A DNA stretch of 52,443 nucleotides from an uncultured Myxococcales bacterium (GTDB lineage Bacteria; Myxococcota_A; UBA9042): contig CAIMLR010000034.1 in assembly GCA_903842345.1 (NCBI GenBank), forward strand, positions 1 to 52,443. The letters are read 5' to 3'. The position numbers and the translations under genes are program-made. The stretch's first letter is position 1, and every line of letters begins with the position of its first letter. Positions 41,610-51,707 of the stretch are shown piece after piece. Below the pieces are notes generated by a model that saw only the letters and a list, made by a program, of their open reading frames with translations, did no database searches and had not been told where the DNA came from.

Positions 41610-43761
41610 TGGGCGCGGTCTCTTTCTCGTCGATGCGGAACTTCTCCTTGCACGCCTTGCCCTTGCACAGCTTGGCCGTGACCTGAAACGTCGACTGCAC
41701 GCCGTCGCAGTCCAGGTCGCCCAGCGCGCTGGCAACAAAAGACGCCGCGTCGCCCGTGCCCGCGGACTCAAAACGATAGCGGAAGTGATGCTGCCCGTCC
41801 GGCTGGAAGCCCAGTTCCTGCCAGCCGACCTGCTGCCACGGCGTCGGATCGGCATCGCAGCGCTGATCGCCGTCGCGGTCCACCGCAGGGTCGCAGCAGC
41901 TCACGCCCGGCGTCACAACCGTCGTCTGCGGGAAGCGCGCGGGCAGCGCCTTGCCGGTCTTGGCGTCGATGCGCTCGGTCTGCCAGAACAGGACGGCGGC
42001 CTGGCGAATCTGCCGCAGGTTCTCGCGGGCCTCCGCGGCCTTGGCCAGCGCGACGTACTTGTTGAACTGCGGGATCGCGACCGCGGCCAGGATGCCAATC
42101 ATCGTACCGCCCGACCATCCGCCTTCTGACACGCCAGCCGGCCCCATCGCGATCGTCTCCTCCTCCAGCCGCAGCGCGATGCCCGCCAGCCGCGCCGTCC
42201 CGAGCACGGCCGTGAACGCGTCGGAGACCGACTTGGCGCTCTCGTCCTCCATTTGCCGCGACTGCATGACGCCAAGCGCGATGTCGCGGGCGGTGCGCAA
42301 ATCGACAATCGCGCCGAGAATCACCCGCCCGTCGAGCGCATCCGCCATCGCCGTGCTCGCCAGTGACTGCCCGGCGGGCCGCGCGAGCGCTGCATCCAGC
42401 GCTTCAGGCGAAGGGCCCAACACGATGCGTTCCCCGTCGCGCACGACGGCGATTGTCAACGGCCCGACCTGCGCGGCATAGCCCTGTTGCCCGCCGATTG
42501 TCGCCCGCCGCACGGTCATGCTCAGCTGGTTCTGCGCGCGGTCCGCCAGCGCCGCCAGCGCCGCGTCCGCCTTGGTGCCGTCCTGCACCCCGAACACGAC
42601 CAGCCAGTCGGGCAGGCGCGCGCCGCTCAGGAGCCCCGGCACGGTCGCCATGTCCAGCCCGCCACACACGTGCCCGCTCCACGCCGCCATCACGTCGCCC
42701 GGCGGCAAACCGGTCAGCGCGAGCGCGCCCGTCATGCCAGCCGCCATCATCGCGCGCTCGTCATTGGAGACGGACGGCGGCGTCAGCCGGAGCAGGCCAT
42801 CGGTGAACTTGTTGAGGTGCAGGGACAGCCGGGCGGCTACCCACCCTTCCGCGGGAATCAGCCCGGCGCACAGCGGCGCGGCCTTCTCCGGCACGAACAT
42901 GTCCTGCAGGCTCTGGTGCGCCAACGGCACGGTCGCGACCCGCAGCGCCCAGCCGTCGCCCAGCCACCAGGTGAATTGCGGGAACAGCTTGGCAAAGTGC
43001 GTGACGTTGGACCCCACGTCGATCTTGCCCGTCAGCGCCAATTCGCTCGTCCGCGCCCACGTCACCAGCCATGGCCGTCCTGCGTCGCGCACCGCCGCCT
43101 TCCACGTCGCGGTCTTGTCCAGCGCCGCTGCCGGCATCTGCGCCACTTGCAGGAACGCCTTGACCGCCGCGGCTTTGTGCTCGGGCGTGTCAAGTCCCGC
43201 CGCCGGCGTCATCGCGTAATCCTGCCCCGAGTGCGCGAGCCAAATCGTCATCTTGCCGACTTCACAGGTCTCCAGCTCGCCGTCCTGGGCGAAGACCGCG
43301 CCCTTGCGCGTCAGCAGCGCCTTCCAGTGCTCGGGATTGCTGAGGCGCACAAAGACCACGACCTGGCGCGAAACCACGTCGCTCGCCGGCCAGCGGTCGT
43401 CCATCACGAAGAACACGCCCGCTGCCGCGTCCACGCCGATGTCGTCCCAACCCGCGCGCTTGGTCGGGTCAAAGCCAAACCATTCGATGAGCTTGGGACG
43501 TGAAATCGTCGACTGGGTCTCCGCGCGCATCGGATCGGGCAGGGCGTCCAGCGCCGCCATGAAACGCTCGGCGGTCTTGTCGAGGTCCTGCAGGCCGCCG
43601 ACCAGGTAAGCGTGCTCCGCGTCGGCGTGGCCAGCCAGCGCCACGGCCGTTGGCGCTGCGAGTGCGGCGCGGGCGGCAACTGCCTGTTTTTCAGCAGGAG
43701 TCCCACTGCACGCTGCAAGTGAGAGGACGCATCCGACGACGGATAGTGCACGCAACAGCAT
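41602..43761 (-). CDS. Large lipoprotein with internal type IV pilin-like helix
   Basis: A 719-residue protein. Signal ends VLSLAAC (C18). Residues about 35-545 have a DUF3352-like plan (FDPTKRAGWDDIGVDAAAGV, several GLPPGDVMAAWSGH-like turns) without known motifs. From about residue 549 the sequence reads GGTMIGILAAVAIPQFNKY followed by ALAKAAEARENLRQIRQAAV, the core of a type IV pilin/pseudopilin N-terminal helix, and then a pilin-like globular tail with CCDPAVDRDGDQRCD and FVASALGDLDCDG. The Phe/Glu5 start of a processed pilin is missing. One continuous frame, no frameshift. Overlaps the MOT1 gene. Function unknown. Confidence 0.72.
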   Translation of the reverse strand: MLLRALSVVGCVLSLAACSGTPAEKQAVAARAALAAPTAVALAGHADAEHAYLVGGLQDLDKTAERFMAALDALPDPMRAETQSTISRPKLIEWFGFDPTKRAGWDDIGVDAAAGVFFVMDDRWPASDVVSRQVVVFVRLSNPEHWKALLTRKGAVFAQDGELETCEVGKMTIWLAHSGQDYAMTPAAGLDTPEHKAAAVKAFLQVAQMPAAALDKTATWKAAVRDAGRPWLVTWARTSELALTGKIDVGSNVTHFAKLFPQFTWWLGDGWALRVATVPLAHQSLQDMFVPEKAAPLCAGLIPAEGWVAARLSLHLNKFTDGLLRLTPPSVSNDERAMMAAGMTGALALTGLPPGDVMAAWSGHVCGGLDMATVPGLLSGARLPDWLVVFGVQDGTKADAALAALADRAQNQLSMTVRRATIGGQQGYAAQVGPLTIAVVRDGERIVLGPSPEALDAALARPAGQSLASTAMADALDGRVILGAIVDLRTARDIALGVMQSRQMEDESAKSVSDAFTAVLGTARLAGIALRLEEETIAMGPAGVSEGGWSGGTMIGILAAVAIPQFNKYVALAKAAEARENLRQIRQAAVLFWQTERIDAKTGKALPARFPQTTVVTPGVSCCDPAVDRDGDQRCDADPTPWQQVGWQELGFQPDGQHHFRYRFESAGTGDAASFVASALGDLDCDGVQSTFQVTAKLCKGKACKEKFRIDEKETAPNE

Positions 43762-43821
43762 GGCGAACCTCAGGCGCGGAAGCGCGCGCGGTCGCGAGGC
43801 TAGCAGAAAGCGGCGGTGAGT

Positions 43822-45294
43822 TCAGCCCAGGCTGAGCATGTACGGCGAGGCGCCGCGGACGTTCTCGTCGACCTGCATCGTGTGACGGAGGCTCGGAAAC
43901 GCCCGCTGATCGCAGTCCATGCGCTCACAGAGGCGGCACGTGACGCCAACGGGGATCGCGGAGTCCAGCCTTTGCAAGTCCATGCCGTCGGCGTAGACCA
44001 TTTGGCTGGCGTAGCGGACGTTGCAGCCGAGGCCAATGGCGTGGACGGTGTGCGACGCATGGAAGCCGCCGCGGCCCTTGGGAACGGTGCGGGCGAGGCA
44101 GAAAAAGCTGTTGCCGTCCGGCATCTTGGACAACTGCGTGCGGATGAGGCCCGGCGTGAGGAACGCCGCGTGGATGTTCCAGCGCGGGCAGGCGCCGGAG
44201 AAACGCGCAAAACGGATGCCGGAAGCGCTGAAATGCTTGGAGATGTTGCCGGCAAGATCGACCCGGACAAAGTGCAGCGGCACGCCTTCACGGCCCGGAC
44301 GTTGCAGCGTTGTCAGGCGGTGGCAGACCTGCTCAAAACTGGCGCCAAAGCGATTGCCGAGCAGCTCAATATCATAACGCTCGCGGCGCGTTACATCGAG
44401 AAATGGCTCGTAAGGCATCACAATTGCGGACGCGAAGTAGTTGGCAAGCACCAAACGTCCCAGCGTCCTTGATTCTTGCGACGTCAACAGCGTGTCATCG
44501 CTGAGTTTATCGATCAAGACGGGGAACAGCAGCAGGGCGATTTGCACCGCCAACTGGAACCGCCGGCTGTGCGCCGTCAGCACCTCCGACAGAAACAGCA
44601 CCTTGCGCTCAGGATCGTAGCGCCGCAGCGGCACCGGCCGACTGCCCGAGCGGTGCACCTGCACATCCACGCCCAGATCGCGCGTGAGGACGCGCAGGAG
44701 GCCGGCGCTCAGGTCGTCCGCCTCCAGATGCGCGCTGCGCCAGAGGCTCTCGGCGGCTTCCTCCAGATCCGGAAAGAAGTTCATGTGTTGCTGGACAAAA
44801 TCGTTCACCTCTTCAGAGGGCAACCGCGACGCCGCGACGCCCGGCAGGTTCTGGTCCGCGTACACCTTGGACGCCAGCGTCTCGTTCAGGTTGCGGGATG
44901 CCTGCCAGCCCTCAAAAAGCGCCAGGATCGCACGCACGACGTTGGGCGATTGTTCCGCCACCTCGCGCACTTCCGTCGCCATCAGGTTGTGGCCGTCAAA
45001 AAACGGGTCGGAGAACGCCTCCATCAGATCGGCGGACAGCCTCTCCTCGGCCCGACCAGACAGCGTCTGGAAGTCGATGGGCAGCACTTGCGCCAGCTTA
45101 ATCAGCAGTTCCGCCGTCAGCGCGCGCTGGTCGTGCTCGATCAGGTTCAGGTAACTCGCTGAAATACTGAGGCGTCGCGCCAATTCTGCCTGCGACATGA
45201 GCTCTTTGCGGCGCAGCGCGCGAATCTTGCCGCCGAGCTTGCCTTGGGTGTTTGGCAGCTTACCTTGAATACTGGGTTTTTGCCCGTCGGCCAT
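43822..45294 (-). CDS. RamB/ScfR-type transcriptional regulator (XRE + ImmA/IrrE-like + DUF2083)
   Basis: A 490-residue regulator. Residues about 21-75 are an XRE helix-turn-helix (IRALRRKELMSQAELARRLS, SASYLNLIEH). A middle helical/IrrE-like part lacks a clear HExxH: the equivalent helix reads RRFQLAVQIALLLF, as in non-peptidase members. The C terminus is DUF2083 with CNVRYA and CRLCERMDCDQRAF cysteines. Members such as Corynebacterium RamB regulate acetate and propionate genes in response to short-chain acyl-CoA status. It is divergent from aceB/aceA, the expected targets. GGAGGGAGCG precedes the ATG. Confidence 0.87.
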   Translation of the reverse strand: MADGQKPSIQGKLPNTQGKLGGKIRALRRKELMSQAELARRLSISASYLNLIEHDQRALTAELLIKLAQVLPIDFQTLSGRAEERLSADLMEAFSDPFFDGHNLMATEVREVAEQSPNVVRAILALFEGWQASRNLNETLASKVYADQNLPGVAASRLPSEEVNDFVQQHMNFFPDLEEAAESLWRSAHLEADDLSAGLLRVLTRDLGVDVQVHRSGSRPVPLRRYDPERKVLFLSEVLTAHSRRFQLAVQIALLLFPVLIDKLSDDTLLTSQESRTLGRLVLANYFASAIVMPYEPFLDVTRRERYDIELLGNRFGASFEQVCHRLTTLQRPGREGVPLHFVRVDLAGNISKHFSASGIRFARFSGACPRWNIHAAFLTPGLIRTQLSKMPDGNSFFCLARTVPKGRGGFHASHTVHAIGLGCNVRYASQMVYADGMDLQRLDSAIPVGVTCRLCERMDCDQRAFPSLRHTMQVDENVRGASPYMLSLG

Positions 45295-45314
45295 CGCTCC
45301 CTCCTGTACCGTTG

Positions 45315-45415
45315 TTTACAGCATTTACAGCTTCGGGTGACTTTACAGACCAAACTTTACATAGTCAACACAGCGAAACGACGGCATCTATTGACTGAGC
45401 GCCAGATTTTGTAAA
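45315..45415. promoter_or_regulatory. TTTACA/TGTAAA operator array between regulator and aceB
   Basis: Within 147 bases there are four direct TTTACA hexamers (45315, 45324, 45342, 45356) and one inverted copy, TGTAAA at 45410-45415, inside TTGTAAACAA. The inverted copy overlaps the -10 area of a TTGACT (45391-45396) promoter pointing to aceB. The array is AT-rich against a GC-rich background. Most likely bound by the divergent regulator. Confidence 0.55.
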
Positions 45416-45419
45416 CAAT
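45391..45419 (+). promoter_or_regulatory. Putative aceB promoter
   Basis: TTGACT (45391-45396), 17-base spacer, AACAAT (45414-45419), 22 bases before the aceB ATG. The -10 is weak and coincides with the inverted operator, as expected for a site that could repress. Confidence 0.35.
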
Positions 45420-45441
45420 GCCCGCGGCTCGGAGGCCTTTC

Positions 45442-47052
<1,611 letters not shown>

Positions 47053-47088
47053 TCGCGCGCCAAACTTACTGATTTTCGGAGGATTCTC

Positions 47089-48354
<1,266 letters not shown>

Positions 48355-48387
48355 AGGCTGAGCGCGATTCGTGAGAGAAAAGCGGAG

Positions 48388-48431
48388 CGCGAGGGGCGGA
48401 ACTTGGTTCTTCCTCTCGCGTTTCGCGTTTT
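48388..48431 (+). terminator. Rho-independent-type terminator after aceA
   Basis: CGCGAGGGG (48388-48396) pairs with CCTCTCGCG (48412-48420), with one mismatch, around a 15-base loop, and is followed by TTTCGCGTTTT. The only hairpin in the window followed by a recognisable T-rich run. Confidence 0.55.
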
Positions 48432-48578
48432 GGCTCGGGCGCCGCGGGCGAACCGTCAGACGTGAGCGAAGCGCCACACGCCCGCAAGCGCGACCGCGCT
48501 CTCGCCGTAATGCGTGTTGCCAAGCAGGTGCACTTCAACGTTGCGCGCGAGGTCAAAGCAGCCGCACGCCTCGGGCGA

Positions 48579-49580
48579 TCAATTCCCGCCGTTGGCCCGC
48601 GTGCTCACGCCTGCGCCCCACCACTTGACGCCCTTGGGCGTGGTGATGCCGGCGACTTTGCTGGCTTTTCCGGTCGTCGTGTCCAGCGTGTAGATGTTGC
48701 CGTCGTTGGAAACGCCGTAGAACACGCCGTTCCACCACGCCAGGCCAAAGAGCTGATTCACGCCGGTCTCGCCGATGATGCTGATGATTTTGCCGTTCGT
48801 CGGATCGATTTGCGCCAGGCTGTCGGTCTTGGAAACGCCCTTCAGCGTCGCGTACGTGCCGATGCCTTCTACGGAAAACGCGTCGCCGCTGGACAGCCAG
48901 CCGCCGCCGTAGGAGCCGAGCTTGGTCACGGTTGTCGTGCTGCCGACGAGGTCGATCTTGTTCCACGAGCCGTCGGTGCCGATGCCGATCAGCGTCTCGT
49001 TTGTCGCGCTGAGCGTGCCGGTCGGGACGAACGTGAGGCCGTTGAACGTGCCGGTGCCGGGCAGCGTGGCGAGCCATTTGCAAGCCGCGGTCGCGGTGAC
49101 GCAGATGAACAGATCGTGGTTGGTGACGGCAAAGAGCTTGCCGAAGCGGTCCAGCGCGATGTCGGTGACTGAACCAGAACTCTTGTCGAACGTGAACTTG
49201 CCGACGAGTGTGAACGCCGCGGTGTCCAAGCGGTACAGCGAGTCGCTTGTCTGCGCGTACAACTGGCCAACGGGCTTGGTCATGTCGACGTCGGGCTGCG
49301 CGTCGGGATCGGGCAATTCGTCCCAGTTCATGTCGGGAATGGCGATGTCAGAACCTTCCGCGTCGGCGATGACAGCGTCCGTTGCGACGGAATCGTCCAC
49401 CACGTCAGCTGGCGCGGAGGCGTCAGACTTGCCCGAGGTGTCAGATTCTGCGTCGCCGCCCGCCGTTGAATCAGCGGTCTTGCCAGCGTCAGCGAGCGCG
49501 CCGGCACCACCGGTTGAGGTTGCAGAACACGCGGTCAGCGCGAGGGACAGGACGATTGCGAGGCGGACGAGCGAATTCAA
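48579..49580 (-). CDS. Stalked lipoprotein, paralogue of the propeller-like protein at 19324
   Basis: A 333-residue lipoprotein starting with TTG at 49580, GGGAG six bases upstream; no ATG precedes the signal MNSLVRLAIVLSLALTAC (C18). An Asp/Ala/Val stalk covers about residues 30-85. The body consists of short beta repeats (QLYAQTSDSLYRLDTAAF, SVTDIALDRFGKLFAVTN, LFGLAWWNGVFYGVSN, NIYTLDTTTGKASKVAGI). It shares the order stalk, YVVTTDNKLY/YAQTSDSLYR, D.. TGKAS.V, VGAGVS/WGAGVS with the 366-residue protein, so both come from one duplication. Role unknown. Confidence 0.75.
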   Translation of the reverse strand: MNSLVRLAIVLSLALTACSATSTGGAGALADAGKTADSTAGGDAESDTSGKSDASAPADVVDDSVATDAVIADAEGSDIAIPDMNWDELPDPDAQPDVDMTKPVGQLYAQTSDSLYRLDTAAFTLVGKFTFDKSSGSVTDIALDRFGKLFAVTNHDLFICVTATAACKWLATLPGTGTFNGLTFVPTGTLSATNETLIGIGTDGSWNKIDLVGSTTTVTKLGSYGGGWLSSGDAFSVEGIGTYATLKGVSKTDSLAQIDPTNGKIISIIGETGVNQLFGLAWWNGVFYGVSNDGNIYTLDTTTGKASKVAGITTPKGVKWWGAGVSTRANGGN

Positions 49581-49681
49581 GGCGGCTCCCGGGGGGCGGC
49601 ATGGGCCGCAGGCCGGAGTCTAGCAGACCCTTTCGGCGCGAGCGAACAGCGCGTGACGCAACCTTTACACCTGCGAATTGC

Positions 49682-50455
49682 TCACGGCCGCGCCAATTCG
49701 GCCTCCAGCACCTCGGGCGGCATTTCTCCCGATTTGCGCCAGCGCTCCTTGCCATCGACGTACAGCACAAAAACCGGCACGCCTTGGATTTTCTCGCGCT
49801 GCGCCAGCGCTTCGCTCTGCTCGACGTCCACAAGCACCACGCGGGCCTTGCCCTTCCACGACTCCGTCACCGCGGCCATCACCGGCGCCATCTTGCGGCA
49901 CGGCGTGCACCACGGCGTGTGATAGTCCACGAGCACGCGCTTCTCACTCTTGAGGACGGCATCCAGCGCGTCCGGCGTCATCGCGTTCGCGCTCGGCGCC
50001 ACTGCTTGCGTCGCTGAACGGTCTACGGGCAGACCTGCGCGCGCCCAAGCGCCCAGGCCGCCTTCCAGGTTGTAGACTTCAGCAAAGCCCTTTTCTGCCA
50101 TCATCTCAGCCGCCGCGCCGCTTCGCCCGCCTGAGGCGCAGTACACGAAGATCGGCTTGTCGCGCTGCATCAAGTCGATCTTCTGGGCGAACCGCGCGTC
50201 GTTGATGTCGATGACCGTCGCGTCGGTCAGCCGGCCGCGCGCGACTTCCCCGGGCGTGCGCACGTCCAGCAGGACGCCGCCCTTATCCGCGGCGAGGCGC
50301 TGGAACGTCGGCGGATCGAGCTGCGTGACCTTGCCAGGCTGGCGTTGCATTGGTGCGCCTGCAGCTGGCGTCGATGCGGCGGCGGGCGGGTTGTTGCACC
50401 CGGCAAGCAGTGCGACGGTGCAGAGAACAAGGGCGGGAGAGGCGAAACTGGCCAC
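49682..50455 (-). CDS. Rhodanese-thioredoxin fusion lipoprotein
   Basis: A 257-residue lipoprotein from GTG at 50455, with GGAG six bases upstream; the open frame extends to 50518 (TTG) without a site. Signal ends VALLAGC (C20). Residues about 42-145 are a rhodanese domain with the active C106 in VYCASGGRSG. Residues about 158-255 are a thioredoxin domain with W-CTPC (183-186) and the cis-Pro strand GVPVFVLY. The pairing suggests sulfur or disulphide transfer in the periplasm, perhaps keeping the many Cys-rich lipoproteins reduced or correctly folded (inference). Confidence 0.88.
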   Translation of the reverse strand: MASFASPALVLCTVALLAGCNNPPAAASTPAAGAPMQRQPGKVTQLDPPTFQRLAADKGGVLLDVRTPGEVARGRLTDATVIDINDARFAQKIDLMQRDKPIFVYCASGGRSGAAAEMMAEKGFAEVYNLEGGLGAWARAGLPVDRSATQAVAPSANAMTPDALDAVLKSEKRVLVDYHTPWCTPCRKMAPVMAAVTESWKGKARVVLVDVEQSEALAQREKIQGVPVFVLYVDGKERWRKSGEMPPEVLEAELARP

Positions 50456-50632
50456 AAAGACTCCTTTGGCGCTGCAAGCTCGCAGGCGGTTGTGCGGTGG
50501 GAGCCAGCTGCGCGACAAAAGGTTTCAGGACGACGGTCGGCTCCGGGCGATGCGCGTCCGGCCCTTGCGGCGTCGGCAGGACATGCTTCATTCCACAAGG
50601 CGTCGACGGTTGGCCGCCGCGGGAGGTTCGTC

Positions 50633-51463
50633 ATGCATGCGGCCAAGATCGCCCACGTTCGTCCCCTTCATCTTCAGGTCCTCGGCCAGCCCGCGCGGGT
50701 TTTTGTCGGCGGCAACGGGCCACCGACGCTCCTGCTGCTCCACGGCGGCTGGGGCGGTGCGTCGATGCACTTCTCGCGCGTCTGGGGACTGCTGAGTCAG
50801 CATTTCCGCATCGTGGCGCCCGATCTTCCCGGGCTCGGCGACCTGACGCAGCCCGGCCGGGCTTGCCTTGCGGATTACGTCACCTGGCTCAACGACTTGC
50901 TGGACATGCTGGGCGTCCGTCAGGCGATCGTGCTGGGCAATTCCTTCGGCGCGTCGCTGGCGTGGAGTTTCGCGAGCCGGTCGCCGGAGCGGTGTCAGGG
51001 GCTGGTCCTCGTCGACGGTTTTGCCGTGCCGCATACGCCGGCGCTCCTGGGCTGGCTGGGCCGACTTGCGCCCGGGCGTTCCTTGATGCGCGCGTTGGTG
51101 CGGCAGGTGTCGTTTCGGCCGCCGCTGCTGGCTGACGCGTTCGCGGATCCGCGCAGCGCGCCCGCAGAGTTGCGCGGCTGGCTTGTCGACACGCCCCAAC
51201 GGCGGCTGGAGACTTTTGTCGATTGCCTCATCGCCGGTGACGGTTCGCCGCGGCCGCGCGTGCCGCTGCTCGTCATTTGGGGGGAGGCGGATCACCTGCC
51301 GGGGACCAGCTTGGCGGCCGGTCGGCACCGGGCGGCGTCGTTGCCGGGTGCGCAGTTCGTGCCGGTCGCGCACGCCGGCCATTTTCCGCAGGTGGAGCAA
51401 CCGGAGGCGTTTGCCGCAGCGGTGGATGCTTTTGCCCTCGCGGCGAGCGCGCCGCCCAGCTGA
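50633..51463 (+). CDS. Alpha/beta hydrolase
   Basis: A 276-residue alpha/beta-hydrolase-fold protein. Nucleophile elbow GNSFGAS has S104; D220 in WGEADHLPG and H250 in HAGHFPQ complete the triad; LLLHGGWGG (35-43) is the oxyanion region. No signal peptide. GGGAGG precedes the ATG at 50633. Substrate unknown; the sequence resembles generic carboxylesterases or haloperoxidase-like members. Divergent from the rhodanese-thioredoxin gene, 177 bases apart. Confidence 0.85.
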   Translation: MHAAKIAHVRPLHLQVLGQPARVFVGGNGPPTLLLLHGGWGGASMHFSRVWGLLSQHFRIVAPDLPGLGDLTQPGRACLADYVTWLNDLLDMLGVRQAIVLGNSFGASLAWSFASRSPERCQGLVLVDGFAVPHTPALLGWLGRLAPGRSLMRALVRQVSFRPPLLADAFADPRSAPAELRGWLVDTPQRRLETFVDCLIAGDGSPRPRVPLLVIWGEADHLPGTSLAAGRHRAASLPGAQFVPVAHAGHFPQVEQPEAFAAAVDAFALAASAPPS

Positions 51464-51707
51464 CGCGCGGCCTGGTGGAATCTCCATTGGCCAACTGTTG
51501 CGACGCAACAAGGATTCGAATGGGCGCGACCACACGAAAGTCGGGCAGTCGTCTGACCTGTCGTGCCGATGCGGATCGGGTGATTGTTTAGTTCTGTGAA
51601 GGATCGACGCCTCGCGCCCGCGCGCACGTGGCAAGTCGTGCGGCCTGTCAGTATGTTCTTGCGATGGGCGCTGCGGAAAATCGCGGCAACCGGCGTGATG
51701 AGGTCCA
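51464..51707. other. Intergenic region before the multihaem gene
   Basis: 244 bases without a supported gene. A small hairpin, TGTTGC-GAC-GCAACA (51496-51510), lies 33 bases after the hydrolase stop and may end its transcript, although no U-tract follows. No promoter recognised. Confidence 0.35.

Noticed and set aside
51511-51530. tRNA T-arm-like GGATTCGAAT
   Set aside because: Flanking bases do not form the 5-pair T stem and no acceptor or anticodon arm can be drawn.
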